The translations under genes and the position numbers were made by a program. Shown here piece after piece: positions 55,427 through 62,717 of a stretch of 64,000 bases of DNA. Origin of the DNA: Mycobacterium sp. URHB0044. Its GTDB lineage: Bacteria > Actinomycetota > Actinomycetes > Mycobacteriales > Mycobacteriaceae. The stretch spans positions 124,001 to 188,000 of the forward strand of contig NZ_JIAW01000007.1 of NCBI RefSeq assembly GCF_000620625.1, written 5' to 3'. Within the stretch, counting starts at the first letter, position 1. Each line of letters begins with the position of its first letter. Below the pieces are notes generated by a model. The model was not told the DNA's origin and searched no databases. It was given only the letters and a program-made list of their open reading frames with translations.

Positions 55427-56227
55427 CTACTCCCCGCCAAGCCCCATCATGTCCGTGACGTGATGGTCGCGCCCCGCGGTGTAACCGCCGTCGACCGCGA
55501 TGGCCTGGCCGCTGACGAAACTGGCGTCCGATGAGAGCAGGAACACCGCCACGGCGGCGACTTCGTCGGCCAGGCCGAACCGCCGAAGCTTGTGCTCGTG
55601 CCGCAACCCCTCGCGCGCCTGCTCCATACCGGCCAGGCCGACCACCGAGTCGAACATGGGCGTCTCGATGAAGCCGGGGCACACCGCGTTGGCACGAATC
55701 CCGCTCGGGCCGTAGTCGATCGCGGCGTTCTTGGTGAGCAGGACGACGCCGCCCTTGGAGGCGTTGTACGTGCTGCCACCCGCGGTGCCCTCCAGGCCCT
55801 CGATGCTGGCCAGGTTGACGATGGCACCGCGTTCGCCGTTGGCCCGGTCCTGTTTGATCATCTGACTCAGCGCGGCGCGGTTGACGACGAAGGTGCCCTT
55901 GAGGTTGATGTCGATCACCCGGTCCCATTCTTCGTCGGGCAGCAGGTGCATCGGACCGCCGCCAGCCACCCCCGCGGAGTGCACGACGCCGTCGAGCCGG
56001 CCGGCTGACTCGACCACGGTGGCCACTGCCGCGCCGACACCGTCGGCGTCGAGTACGTCGGCGCACCGGTAGGTGAACCGTTCGGTGCCGACGGCGTCCG
56101 GCGCTTCGGCGGCGAGGTCGATGCCGACCACCGTGGCGCCCTCGGTCAGCAGCCGCCGGACGGTGGCCAGGCCGATACCCGATGCCGCACCGGTGACGAG
56201 CACGCCCTTGCCGTCCAGACCGTTCAT
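55427..56227 (-). CDS. short-chain dehydrogenase/reductase (3-oxoacyl/steroid type)
   Basis: 266 residues, classical SDR. Cofactor motif VLVTGAASGIGLATVRRL with VVGIDLAAE (Asp, NAD preference). NAG-equivalent VHSAGVAGGG. Catalytic Asn region DINLKGTFVVNRAAL, Ser in VNLASIEG, and Tyr-Lys in STYNASKGG. The C-terminal part PCPGFIETPMFDSVVG... is usual for substrate binding, and SGQAIAVDGGYTAGRD is the standard end. The extension HHVTDMMGLGGE is typical of mycobacterial members. It lies 6 bp after the cutinase stop; the sulfotransferase tail follows. Substrate unknown. Confidence 0.87.
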   Translation of the reverse strand: MNGLDGKGVLVTGAASGIGLATVRRLLTEGATVVGIDLAAEAPDAVGTERFTYRCADVLDADGVGAAVATVVESAGRLDGVVHSAGVAGGGPMHLLPDEEWDRVIDINLKGTFVVNRAALSQMIKQDRANGERGAIVNLASIEGLEGTAGGSTYNASKGGVVLLTKNAAIDYGPSGIRANAVCPGFIETPMFDSVVGLAGMEQAREGLRHEHKLRRFGLADEVAAVAVFLLSSDASFVSGQAIAVDGGYTAGRDHHVTDMMGLGGE

Positions 56228-56233
56228 CCGCCG

Positions 56234-56884
56234 CTAATCCCGTTCCTGCACATGCTTGGTGATCCACTGGGCGGCCAGCTTCACCAGACCGGACTGCGGA
56301 TACCGGACGTGCGCGTCGAAATCCCGCCCGGCCGAACAGACCGGGTCATTGGTGTTGCACAGATCCGCGGTGCGCGGACCGAAGTCGGGGCTCAGCGTCG
56401 TCAGCGGCTTGCCCAGCCGCGCCGAGGGATTGCCGAACACCGCAACGGCGGCGACGTGTGGAATGACGGCGGCCGGCAGCGGTGCGGTGTATCCGAGCCC
56501 GGCGATGGGCGACGTGGTGACGACGTCCATGACGGCGGCTCCCTGCGAGTAGCCACCGAGGACGATCTTGGTGTCGGGGCACTTGGCGACCGTGGACTGG
56601 ATGCGCTTGCTTGCGTCGTTGGCACCCGTAGCGACCTGAAGGAAGTCCCACGTCGCCGGATACTTCACCGCATAGGTACCGACCGACTTGTCCTTCACCA
56701 TGGGGCGCAGCGTGTCGACGAGGGCCTGGCCGACCACGCCAATCCCGGCGGGCTCGTCGGTGCCGCGCGCGAACACGACCTCGATGTCGGTGCACTTCGG
56801 AGCGGCCGAGGCCGGGGAACCGGCGAGCGTGGCGGCCGTGCCGAGGGCGGCGAGCACCGAGACCAGGGCCGCAAACCGGGTCAT
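56234..56884 (-). CDS. secreted cutinase-like serine esterase
   Basis: 216 residues. Signal peptide TRFAALVSVLAALGTAATLAGSPASA. Cutinase family motifs are CTDIEVVFARGTDEPAGIG, catalytic Ser113 in VLGGYSQGAAVMD, Asp in CNTNDPVCSAGRD, and His in FDAHVRYPQSG. Paired Cys (AAPKC; VAKCPDTK; LCNTNDPVC) form the usual disulfides. Like the Culp proteins of mycobacteria, it is likely to cleave lipid or wax esters outside the cell. ATG 56884 is used; a GTG at 56899 is in frame and also possible. Confidence 0.9.
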   Translation of the reverse strand: MTRFAALVSVLAALGTAATLAGSPASAAPKCTDIEVVFARGTDEPAGIGVVGQALVDTLRPMVKDKSVGTYAVKYPATWDFLQVATGANDASKRIQSTVAKCPDTKIVLGGYSQGAAVMDVVTTSPIAGLGYTAPLPAAVIPHVAAVAVFGNPSARLGKPLTTLSPDFGPRTADLCNTNDPVCSAGRDFDAHVRYPQSGLVKLAAQWITKHVQERD

Positions 56885-56968
56885 GGTGCCGACGGACACG
56901 GTCTCTCTCTTCGACGTGGAGACATCTGCTGACTCAACGAGCCACAGTGTTCCCAATCATCTCAGATT

Positions 56969-58144
56969 TCACACCAGCAACAAAGGCCTGGTCGCGCCCT
57001 CTCGTCTCGCATGCCACAGCCCGTCGAGCCGACGCGAGAGCCGACGCAGCGCCCAGGCAGGCGGAATCGTGACGGCCAATGTCAGCCCGAACAGCATCGG
57101 CAGGGACCCGCTGAACAGTCGCCAGTCCAGGGCGCCCAACACCAACGCCATGACGAGCACGTGCAACAGGAAGACTTCGTACGAGATCTCGCCCAACCAC
57201 GTCATCGGTTTGCTGCGCAAGAAGCGCTCCCACCAGCCGCCGCCACCGAGGACCAAGGGCGCCACGACCAATGTGGCAATGCACGCGTAGAGGACGTTCT
57301 TCGTCAGAGGTTCCCACAGCCGGACCGGTCCCATCGTGACGCCGCCGGCGACGGAGGTGCAGACGACGAGGAAGAGGACGATCGCCAACGGCATCGCTGC
57401 CGCCGCACTTAGACGCACGTTCATGCATTGAAGGGTGGCCAACAGCATTCCGCCGACGAACCAGACCAAATGGGCGGGCAGCCACATTCCGGCGGAATTC
57501 GGCAACCAGTCGGTCGCGTTCACGACGATCAACCACACCGGACTGATGGCGGCGATCATGGCCAGACCCATTAGGAGTCGTAACGGTCGCCATTCAGCGC
57601 GACAATGCAGAGCTAGCAACACCATTGCCAGCAATGGCAGGACCGCGTAGAACGAAACCTCCACCGCCAGACTCCACGTTTGCGAAAGGCCTTGGTGGAG
57701 GTAGGTAATCAGATAATCGTCCGGGTAGATCTGCGTGAGCGTGAGGTGCCGAACCAGTCCTGCCCAACTTTGGCCCGGATTCGGGCCCGCAGAATAGAAC
57801 GCGAACACGACGAACGCGATGAGCACCGTCATGACGTAGGCGGGCATGATGCGTCGCGCCCGACGCCAAAAGTACGCACCGACGGGCGGTGCGACGGTTC
57901 CCAAGGCCGACGCGCGAACCCATGGCCGGAACAACAAAAATCCAGACAAGACGAAGAAGATCGGCACGCCGACCTCCAGGCGTGCGGACATCACCCCGAG
58001 GTAGCCGTGGGACAGCTTGCCGGTGGCGAAGGCGGCATGCGTGCCCAGCACCAGCAAGGCGGTCATGCCCCGCAGACCCGTAAGCGATGCGACCCGGTCC
58101 CGTTCGAGCGTGCCACCGCTCACCACGGCTGAACTCGGTAGCAC
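56969..58144 (-). CDS. membrane-bound acyltransferase 3 (OafA/YrhL-like)
   Basis: 391 residues, about 10 membrane helices. Start RVASLTGLRGMTALLVLGTHAAFATGKL has the LxGLRG..A and H motif of acyltransferase family 3. Other typical sites are GVPIFFVLSGFLLFRPW, WRRARRIMPAYVM and SQTWSLAVEVSFYAVLPLLAM (WSLxxExxFY). It should move an acetyl or other short acyl group onto a sugar, lipid or wall polymer. Which acceptor is modified is not shown. It has no SGNH domain. It is divergent from the 2OG-oxygenase gene, with a 294-bp gap. Confidence 0.88.
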   Translation of the reverse strand: MLPSSAVVSGGTLERDRVASLTGLRGMTALLVLGTHAAFATGKLSHGYLGVMSARLEVGVPIFFVLSGFLLFRPWVRASALGTVAPPVGAYFWRRARRIMPAYVMTVLIAFVVFAFYSAGPNPGQSWAGLVRHLTLTQIYPDDYLITYLHQGLSQTWSLAVEVSFYAVLPLLAMVLLALHCRAEWRPLRLLMGLAMIAAISPVWLIVVNATDWLPNSAGMWLPAHLVWFVGGMLLATLQCMNVRLSAAAAMPLAIVLFLVVCTSVAGGVTMGPVRLWEPLTKNVLYACIATLVVAPLVLGGGGWWERFLRSKPMTWLGEISYEVFLLHVLVMALVLGALDWRLFSGSLPMLFGLTLAVTIPPAWALRRLSRRLDGLWHARREGATRPLLLV

Positions 58145-58251
58145 CCGGCGAGCGTATCGACGCAGTCATTGAGCCGGTTAGATTTCTGCTGAGCGGGAGC
58201 TGAGCAAAACGCGCGGCCGCGAATTGGCGCCGCAAATGTCGGCGGCGTGAA

Positions 58252-58383
58252 TCCGGCGCACCGCGCTATCTGCCGTTCGCGGTGTTCGACATCGCCAGCC
58301 CGGTGTTGAGCGTCATCCATGGCGCCGTCGGCTTCAACATTGCGAAGGCGCAGCCCTCCAACGAGTCCGACGCAGTGACATGA
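58252..58383 (+). pseudogene. C-terminal remnant of an unidentified protein
   Basis: A plus-strand frame of about 44 codons reads SGAPRYLPFAVFDIASPVLS, then VIHGAVGFNIAKAQPS, and stops at 58381-58383. Composition and hydrophobicity look like a membrane protein end. There is no start and the sequence upstream in frame is Arg-rich nonsense. Probably the tail of a deleted gene; no family named. The rest of the 58145-58438 gap shows nothing. Confidence 0.3.
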
Positions 58384-58438
58384 CGTGTTCGGCTAAGCTC
58401 GGCAGCTGAAAACCCAACGGCACGGGGGGTCCTGCAGC

Positions 58439-59365
58439 ATGCCCGATTTCACCTATCTGCTCGACAAGTTCGAGGCAGCGGAGATCCCAAACGACCCGTT
58501 TCCGCACGTCTACATCGACAACCTCCTCTCCGAGGCGGACTTCGCCGCCGTCGTGCAGTCCCCCGACGTGACGCTCCCGCAGGCCGCGAACGTCGACGCC
58601 ATGTTCTCGTCGCTGGACGCCGCGAGCTACCAGCCGATCGAGTTTCCCGGCTGCACGAAGTCCCGCCAGGAATACGTGCAGTGGCTGGAAACCGCCGTGA
58701 AGCCGAAGAACACGCACGCCGCCTGTGAGGGCAAGGGGATGGCGTTGCGCTGCGCCACACCGCAATCCGATGCGGTCCGATCGCTCGACGCGTTCTTCCA
58801 GTCCCCCGAGTGGAGCGAGCTGCTGATTGCGAAGTTCGGCGTGTCGGCGCCGACCGTGCTGGATTGCGGCCTGCAGAAGTACTTGAACGGTTACGAGATC
58901 AGCCCGCACCCCGACATCAGGCAGAAGGCGTTGACGTGGATGCTGAACGTCAACCCCGGCCAGTCCGACGACGCCGACTATCACACCCACTACATGACGC
59001 TGAAGCCCGAGTGGAGCTTCGTCGCCGACTTCTGGAGGGACAATCCGGACGCGGAGACGTGCTGGATTCCGTGGGCGTGGTGCGACACCCAGAAGCGCCA
59101 GACGGCGAACAACAGCATCGTCATCTTCTCCCCCCGCCACGACACGCTGCACGCCGTTCGGGCCCACTACGACCACCTGCCCGCGCAGCGCACCCAGTTC
59201 TACGGGAACCTCTGGTACAAGCCCGCCCCTCTGACGTTCAGGCCGCAGTTCCAGGACTTCGCCGGCGGGTCTGCGCCGGTCTTGAGCCGCAGCGGCGGAT
59301 ACGTGTTGAAGTCGGCGACGTCGCGGATCAGATCTCGGCTCATGGGGTGGGCGCCGGCGCGCTGA
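58439..59365 (+). CDS. 2-oxoglutarate/Fe(II) oxygenase-like protein
   Basis: 308 residues. The double-stranded beta-helix metal motif could be SPHPDIRQKALTWMLNVN (HxD) with a later His in HAVRAHYDHLPAQRTQFYGNLWY (R-substrate region). The N-terminal part (FPHVYIDNLLSEADFAAVV) is typical of prolyl-hydroxylase-type 2OG oxygenases (SM-20/P4H group). A DADYHTHYMTLKPEW insertion lies between. It likely hydroxylates a protein, sugar or lipid acceptor; next to an acyltransferase the target may be a surface polymer, which is a guess. The ATG at 58439 has GGGGGTCC upstream. Confidence 0.65.
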   Translation: MPDFTYLLDKFEAAEIPNDPFPHVYIDNLLSEADFAAVVQSPDVTLPQAANVDAMFSSLDAASYQPIEFPGCTKSRQEYVQWLETAVKPKNTHAACEGKGMALRCATPQSDAVRSLDAFFQSPEWSELLIAKFGVSAPTVLDCGLQKYLNGYEISPHPDIRQKALTWMLNVNPGQSDDADYHTHYMTLKPEWSFVADFWRDNPDAETCWIPWAWCDTQKRQTANNSIVIFSPRHDTLHAVRAHYDHLPAQRTQFYGNLWYKPAPLTFRPQFQDFAGGSAPVLSRSGGYVLKSATSRIRSRLMGWAPAR

Positions 59366-59763
59366 TTTTGCCACGCGCACTCGTGTCGGCACCGACCGGA
59401 TGATCCAAGCAACGGGTCGTTGGTTGCTCTGAGCGTGGCGGTCGCCGTGGCCGACCGACCTTCGCCGTGGAGTACGAGCCGAGATTTTGCGGAACCGTCA
59501 AGGAACCTGCTGGTACTGACGTCCTGGTCAATTTTCTCTGTGATTCGCCAGCACACGCCGTAGCTATGTGCTGTAATCGGCATGGGTGTCAGTATCCAGC
59601 GGCGAACGACTAACGAAACCCCCGGTAGCGGAAGGTTCGGCAGCCAAAACCCTCAAAGTTTGAATCCGCGAGCAATTGGGTACAGCTGATACCATAGGAT
59701 TAGCTGAGCAACGCCGGGCGTCGCCCGATCAGCCGATCGAGATGGGAAGGGAGGTCTTCGCTG
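59366..59763. other. intergenic stretch without a gene
   Basis: About 400 bp with no supported gene. The end near 59690-59705 has TACCAT and TAGGAT, either of which could be a -10 box for the 56-residue frame that follows. Confidence 0.4.
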
Positions 59764-59934
59764 ATGACTATTACAAGCGCATCGATGACGGAGACCCTGC
59801 CCATCCTGGAGATCGAGGACACGTCCGATCCGACAGGGATCATCACGGTTTACACCTGCAGCAGGCTCGGGCGCACGGCAAATCCGCCCAGCCGCGGGTT
59901 CGGCGACTGGTTCCGGTTCGGCCGTCGTCGCTGA
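59764..59934 (+). CDS. 56-residue small protein, unknown
   Basis: ATG 59764 is preceded by GGAAGGGAGG with 9 nt spacing. The product begins MTITSASMTETLPILEIEDT and ends GFGDWFRFGRRR. It is acidic at first and basic at the end, with no membrane segment. It converges on the Rv2520c-like gene (7-bp gap). The strong ribosome site and biased composition argue for a real gene, though homology is not known to me. Confidence 0.5.
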   Translation: MTITSASMTETLPILEIEDTSDPTGIITVYTCSRLGRTANPPSRGFGDWFRFGRRR

Positions 59935-59941
59935 CGGCGGT

Positions 59942-60169
59942 TCAGCGCCGCCTGACCCGGCGGATCAACAAGACCACCACCAGCGTGCCGATGCCGGCGA
60001 GCGATACCGCCACCACTGGCGTCTTCACGAAGTTCACCACGCCCGCCTTGGCATCGTCCGCGAGCCTGCGCGGATTCGCCCGCTCGGCCAGCGCGTCCAC
60101 GGTCGACGCCAACTGATCGCGAGCCTGGTCGATGTCCTGCTTGATGTTGTCCGGATCCCGGTCCGCCAC
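59942..60169 (-). CDS. DUF3618 small membrane-anchored protein
   Basis: 75 residues, Rv2520c position. Helical start DRDPDNIKQDIDQARDQLASTVDALAERANPRRLADDAKAG is the DUF3618 signature. A C-terminal helix (TPVVAVSLAGIGTLVVVLLI) ends in a basic RRVRRR. It is tail-anchored with the N-terminus in the cytosol. Start GTG 60169 has GGAGGGG 6 nt upstream. Function unknown; divergent from bcp. Confidence 0.85.
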   Translation of the reverse strand: MADRDPDNIKQDIDQARDQLASTVDALAERANPRRLADDAKAGVVNFVKTPVVAVSLAGIGTLVVVLLIRRVRRR

Positions 60170-60265
60170 GTCAACCCCTCCAACTCGCGTCACTGCCTTG
60201 CCGAACTACCCTAGTTCAGCGCGGCGGCGATCCGACGCGCCGGCCGACCGAAGGGACACCCACCC

Positions 60266-60739
60266 ATGCCACCGACTCCTCGTCTCCAGGTGGGCGACGA
60301 AGCGCCCGCGTTCACTCTTACCGACGCCGACGGCAACACGGTGAAGCTGAGCGACTACAAGGGCCGCAAGGTCATCGTCTACTTCTACCCCGCAGCATCG
60401 ACCCCCGGTTGCACCAAGCAGGCGTGCGACTTCCGCGACAGCCTCGCCGAACTCAACGAGGCCGGCCTCGACGTCATCGGCATCTCGCCCGACAAGCCCG
60501 CGAAGCTCGCGAAGTTCCGCGACGCCGAGGGTCTGACGTTCCCGCTGCTGTCCGACCCCGACCGCGACGTGCTGACGGCGTGGGGCGCCTTCGGCGAAAA
60601 GACCATGTACGGCAAGACAGTTCAGGGCGTCATCCGCTCGACGTTCGTGGTCGACGAGAAGGGCAAGATCGAAGTCGCCCAGTACAACGTCAAGGCCACT
60701 GGCCACGTCGCCAAGTTGCGGCGCGACATCTCGGTCTAA
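60266..60739 (+). CDS. bcp: thiol peroxidase Bcp/peroxiredoxin Q
   Basis: 157 residues, atypical 2-Cys peroxiredoxin. Peroxidatic Cys49 and resolving Cys54 are in YPAASTPGCTKQACDFRDS, five residues apart as in the alpha2-alpha3 type. Thioredoxin-fold motifs KGRKVIVYFYP, GISPDKPAKLAKFRD and RSTFVVDEKGKI follow. It reduces hydrogen peroxide and lipid hydroperoxides with thioredoxin. Matches Rv2521 in position. The ATG at 60266 has AAGGGACACCC upstream. Confidence 0.95.
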   Translation: MPPTPRLQVGDEAPAFTLTDADGNTVKLSDYKGRKVIVYFYPAASTPGCTKQACDFRDSLAELNEAGLDVIGISPDKPAKLAKFRDAEGLTFPLLSDPDRDVLTAWGAFGEKTMYGKTVQGVIRSTFVVDEKGKIEVAQYNVKATGHVAKLRRDISV

Positions 60740-60806
60740 ATCCGCGAGTCGCTGCGCTCCTGCCCGCCGGATCTAACTGCCTGTCCGCGGCTGCGGCACC
60801 CTACCG

Positions 60807-60899
60807 TTCGTGGTCCTATGCGCGTTTTCTACATCGCGGCTGTGGATTCGGCACACTGAGCCGAAATCACGACCCTGACGTAGAAAATGGCCATAGCAC
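60807..60899. repeat. long imperfect hairpin between convergent bcp and peptidase genes
   Basis: Inner arms GTGGATTCGGC (60842-60852) and GCCGAAATCAC (60860-60870) pair with one mismatch. The outer TTTTCTAC (60825-60832) matches GTAGAAAA (60880-60887), and more distal bases pair less well. It can end both transcripts; it may also be a member of a repeated palindrome family. Confidence 0.5.
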
Positions 60900-60906
60900 G
60901 CAGGAC

Positions 60907-62235
60907 CTAACCCCCGAGCTTCTCCAACAACAGCGCCTCACTGATCGCCGCGCGTTCCAGCACGCCGAGGTGCAGGCTCTCGTCGATGCTGTGCGCCTGA
61001 GTGGCCGGGTCCTCGACACCAGTCACCAGGATCGCGGCGGACGGGTACGCGGCGGCGAACTCGGCGATGAACGGGATCGAGCCGCCCACTCCGGTGTCGA
61101 CGGGTTCGCGGCCCCACGCTTCCCGGAACGCCGCCCTGGCCGCGTCGTACACCTCCCCCGAGGCGTCGATCGCGTACGGCTGGCCAACGTCTCCCGGCGT
61201 CACCGTCACCCGCGCGCCCCACGGCGCGTGCTCTTGGAGGTGTCGGGTCAGCGCGTCGAGATGAGCCTTGGCGTCCCCACCGGGAGCGACGCGCATGCTG
61301 ACCTTGGCGCTTGCCCGAGGGATCAGGGTGTTCGACGACTTCGCGATGGGCGTGGTGTCGATGCCGATGACGGTGATCGCGGGCTTGGCCCACAGCCGTT
61401 GCACCACGGGTCCGGAGCCGATCTCGCGGACCCCGTCCAGCAGCCCCGTCTCGTGCCGCACCCGGTCGGCCGGGTAGTCGACGTCGGCTGCGGCGCCCTG
61501 GTGCAGGCCGGCGACCGCGACGTTGCCGTCGTCGTCGTGCAGGCTGGCCAGCAGGCGCACCAGCGCGCTCAACGCGTCGGGCACCACGCCACCCCACATC
61601 CCGGAGTGCAGCCCGTGGTCGAGCGTGGCGACCTCCACGACGCAGTCGGCGAGCCCGCGCAGCGACACCGTCAACGCCGGGATCTCGGTGCTCCAGTTGT
61701 CCGAATCGGCGATCACGATGACGTCGGCGGCGAGCAGGTCGGAATGAGCACCCAACAGTGCTCCCAACGATGGCGATCCGGACTCCTCCTCGCCCTCGAC
61801 GAACACCGTCACCCCGACGGGTGGATTGCCGCCGTGCGCCCGGAAGGCCGCCAGATGCGTTGCGATGCCCGCCTTGTCGTCGGCCGTGCCGCGGCCGTAG
61901 AGCCTGCCGTCGCGCTCCGTTGGCTCGAACGGCGGCGACGCCCACTGCGAGGGTTCCCCCTCGGGCTGCACGTCGTGGTGCGCGTACAGCAGCACCGTCG
62001 GCGCGCCTGGGGGCGCCGGGTGCCGGGCGATCACGGCAGGCGCCCCGCCCTCGCTGACGATGCGCACGTCACCGAAGCCTGCCTCGGACAACAGCTTCGA
62101 CACCGCGGCGGCGCTGCGCCGGACCTCGTCGTGGCGGGCCGGGTCGGCCCACACCGATTCGATGCGGACGAGATCTTCGAGATCGGCGCGTACCGAGGGC
62201 AGCACCGCTTGGACACGGGCGACGAGATCACTCAC
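60907..62235 (-). CDS. M20-family metallopeptidase (dipeptidase-like)
   Basis: 442 residues, Rv2522c position. The dizinc motifs are LLYAHHDVQPEG (His and Asp), RGTADDKAG (bridging Asp), EGEEESGS (catalytic and ligand Glu), DSDNW (Asp), and a late His in QAHSIDESLHLG. The dimerisation lid lies between, with DHGLHSGMWGGVVPDA. Likely cytosolic hydrolase of dipeptides, acylated amino acids or similar. Start GTG 62235 begins VSDLVARVQAVLPSVRADLEDLV; an open frame upstream is composition artefact. Confidence 0.9.
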   Translation of the reverse strand: MSDLVARVQAVLPSVRADLEDLVRIESVWADPARHDEVRRSAAAVSKLLSEAGFGDVRIVSEGGAPAVIARHPAPPGAPTVLLYAHHDVQPEGEPSQWASPPFEPTERDGRLYGRGTADDKAGIATHLAAFRAHGGNPPVGVTVFVEGEEESGSPSLGALLGAHSDLLAADVIVIADSDNWSTEIPALTVSLRGLADCVVEVATLDHGLHSGMWGGVVPDALSALVRLLASLHDDDGNVAVAGLHQGAAADVDYPADRVRHETGLLDGVREIGSGPVVQRLWAKPAITVIGIDTTPIAKSSNTLIPRASAKVSMRVAPGGDAKAHLDALTRHLQEHAPWGARVTVTPGDVGQPYAIDASGEVYDAARAAFREAWGREPVDTGVGGSIPFIAEFAAAYPSAAILVTGVEDPATQAHSIDESLHLGVLERAAISEALLLEKLGG

Positions 62236-62282
62236 CCGGCCGAGGGTAGTGGCTCCCGTGGTCCGAGGGGGTTGGCCCAGCG

Positions 62283-62672
62283 TCAGGACTCCAGCACGGC
62301 CACCGCGGCGGCGGTGTCGCCGTCGTGGGTCAGCGACAGGTGGATCGTGATGTCCTTCAGGTGCTCGCCGATGGCACCGGAAAGACGCACCCGGGGGCGT
62401 CCCCACATGTCCGTGACGATCTCGATGTCACGGTGGATGCCCTCGGGCAGCATCGGGCGCTTCGAGAACCTCGAACCCGACCACGCCTTGATCACGGCCT
62501 CCTTGGCCGCCCACCGCGCCGCGAGGTGCCGCGCCGCCGACGAACTCTTGTCGGCGGCGTCGCGGCGCTCACCCGGCGTGAACGTCTCGGCGAACACCGT
62601 TCCCGGTTGGTCCACCTGCTCGGCGAAGTCCGGAATGGAGACCAGGTCGATGCCGACCCCGACGATGCTCAT
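62283..62672 (-). CDS. acpS: holo-[acyl-carrier-protein] synthase
   Basis: 129 residues. The magnesium-binding and CoA-binding motifs are GVGIDLVSIPDF (Asp9) and RHLAARWAAKEAVIKAW (Glu), with GRPRVRLSG and IHLSLTHDGDTAAAVAV (His) following. It transfers 4'-phosphopantetheine from CoA to acyl carrier proteins, including the ACP domain of the type I fatty acid synthase next door. Matches Rv2523c. It is downstream of fas on the same strand, with a 45-bp gap. Confidence 0.95.
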   Translation of the reverse strand: MSIVGVGIDLVSIPDFAEQVDQPGTVFAETFTPGERRDAADKSSSAARHLAARWAAKEAVIKAWSGSRFSKRPMLPEGIHRDIEIVTDMWGRPRVRLSGAIGEHLKDITIHLSLTHDGDTAAAVAVLES

Positions 62673-62717
62673 GCGACGAACGTTAGCCCAGACCCACTTC
62701 GCCCTTGGCGCAGGCGC

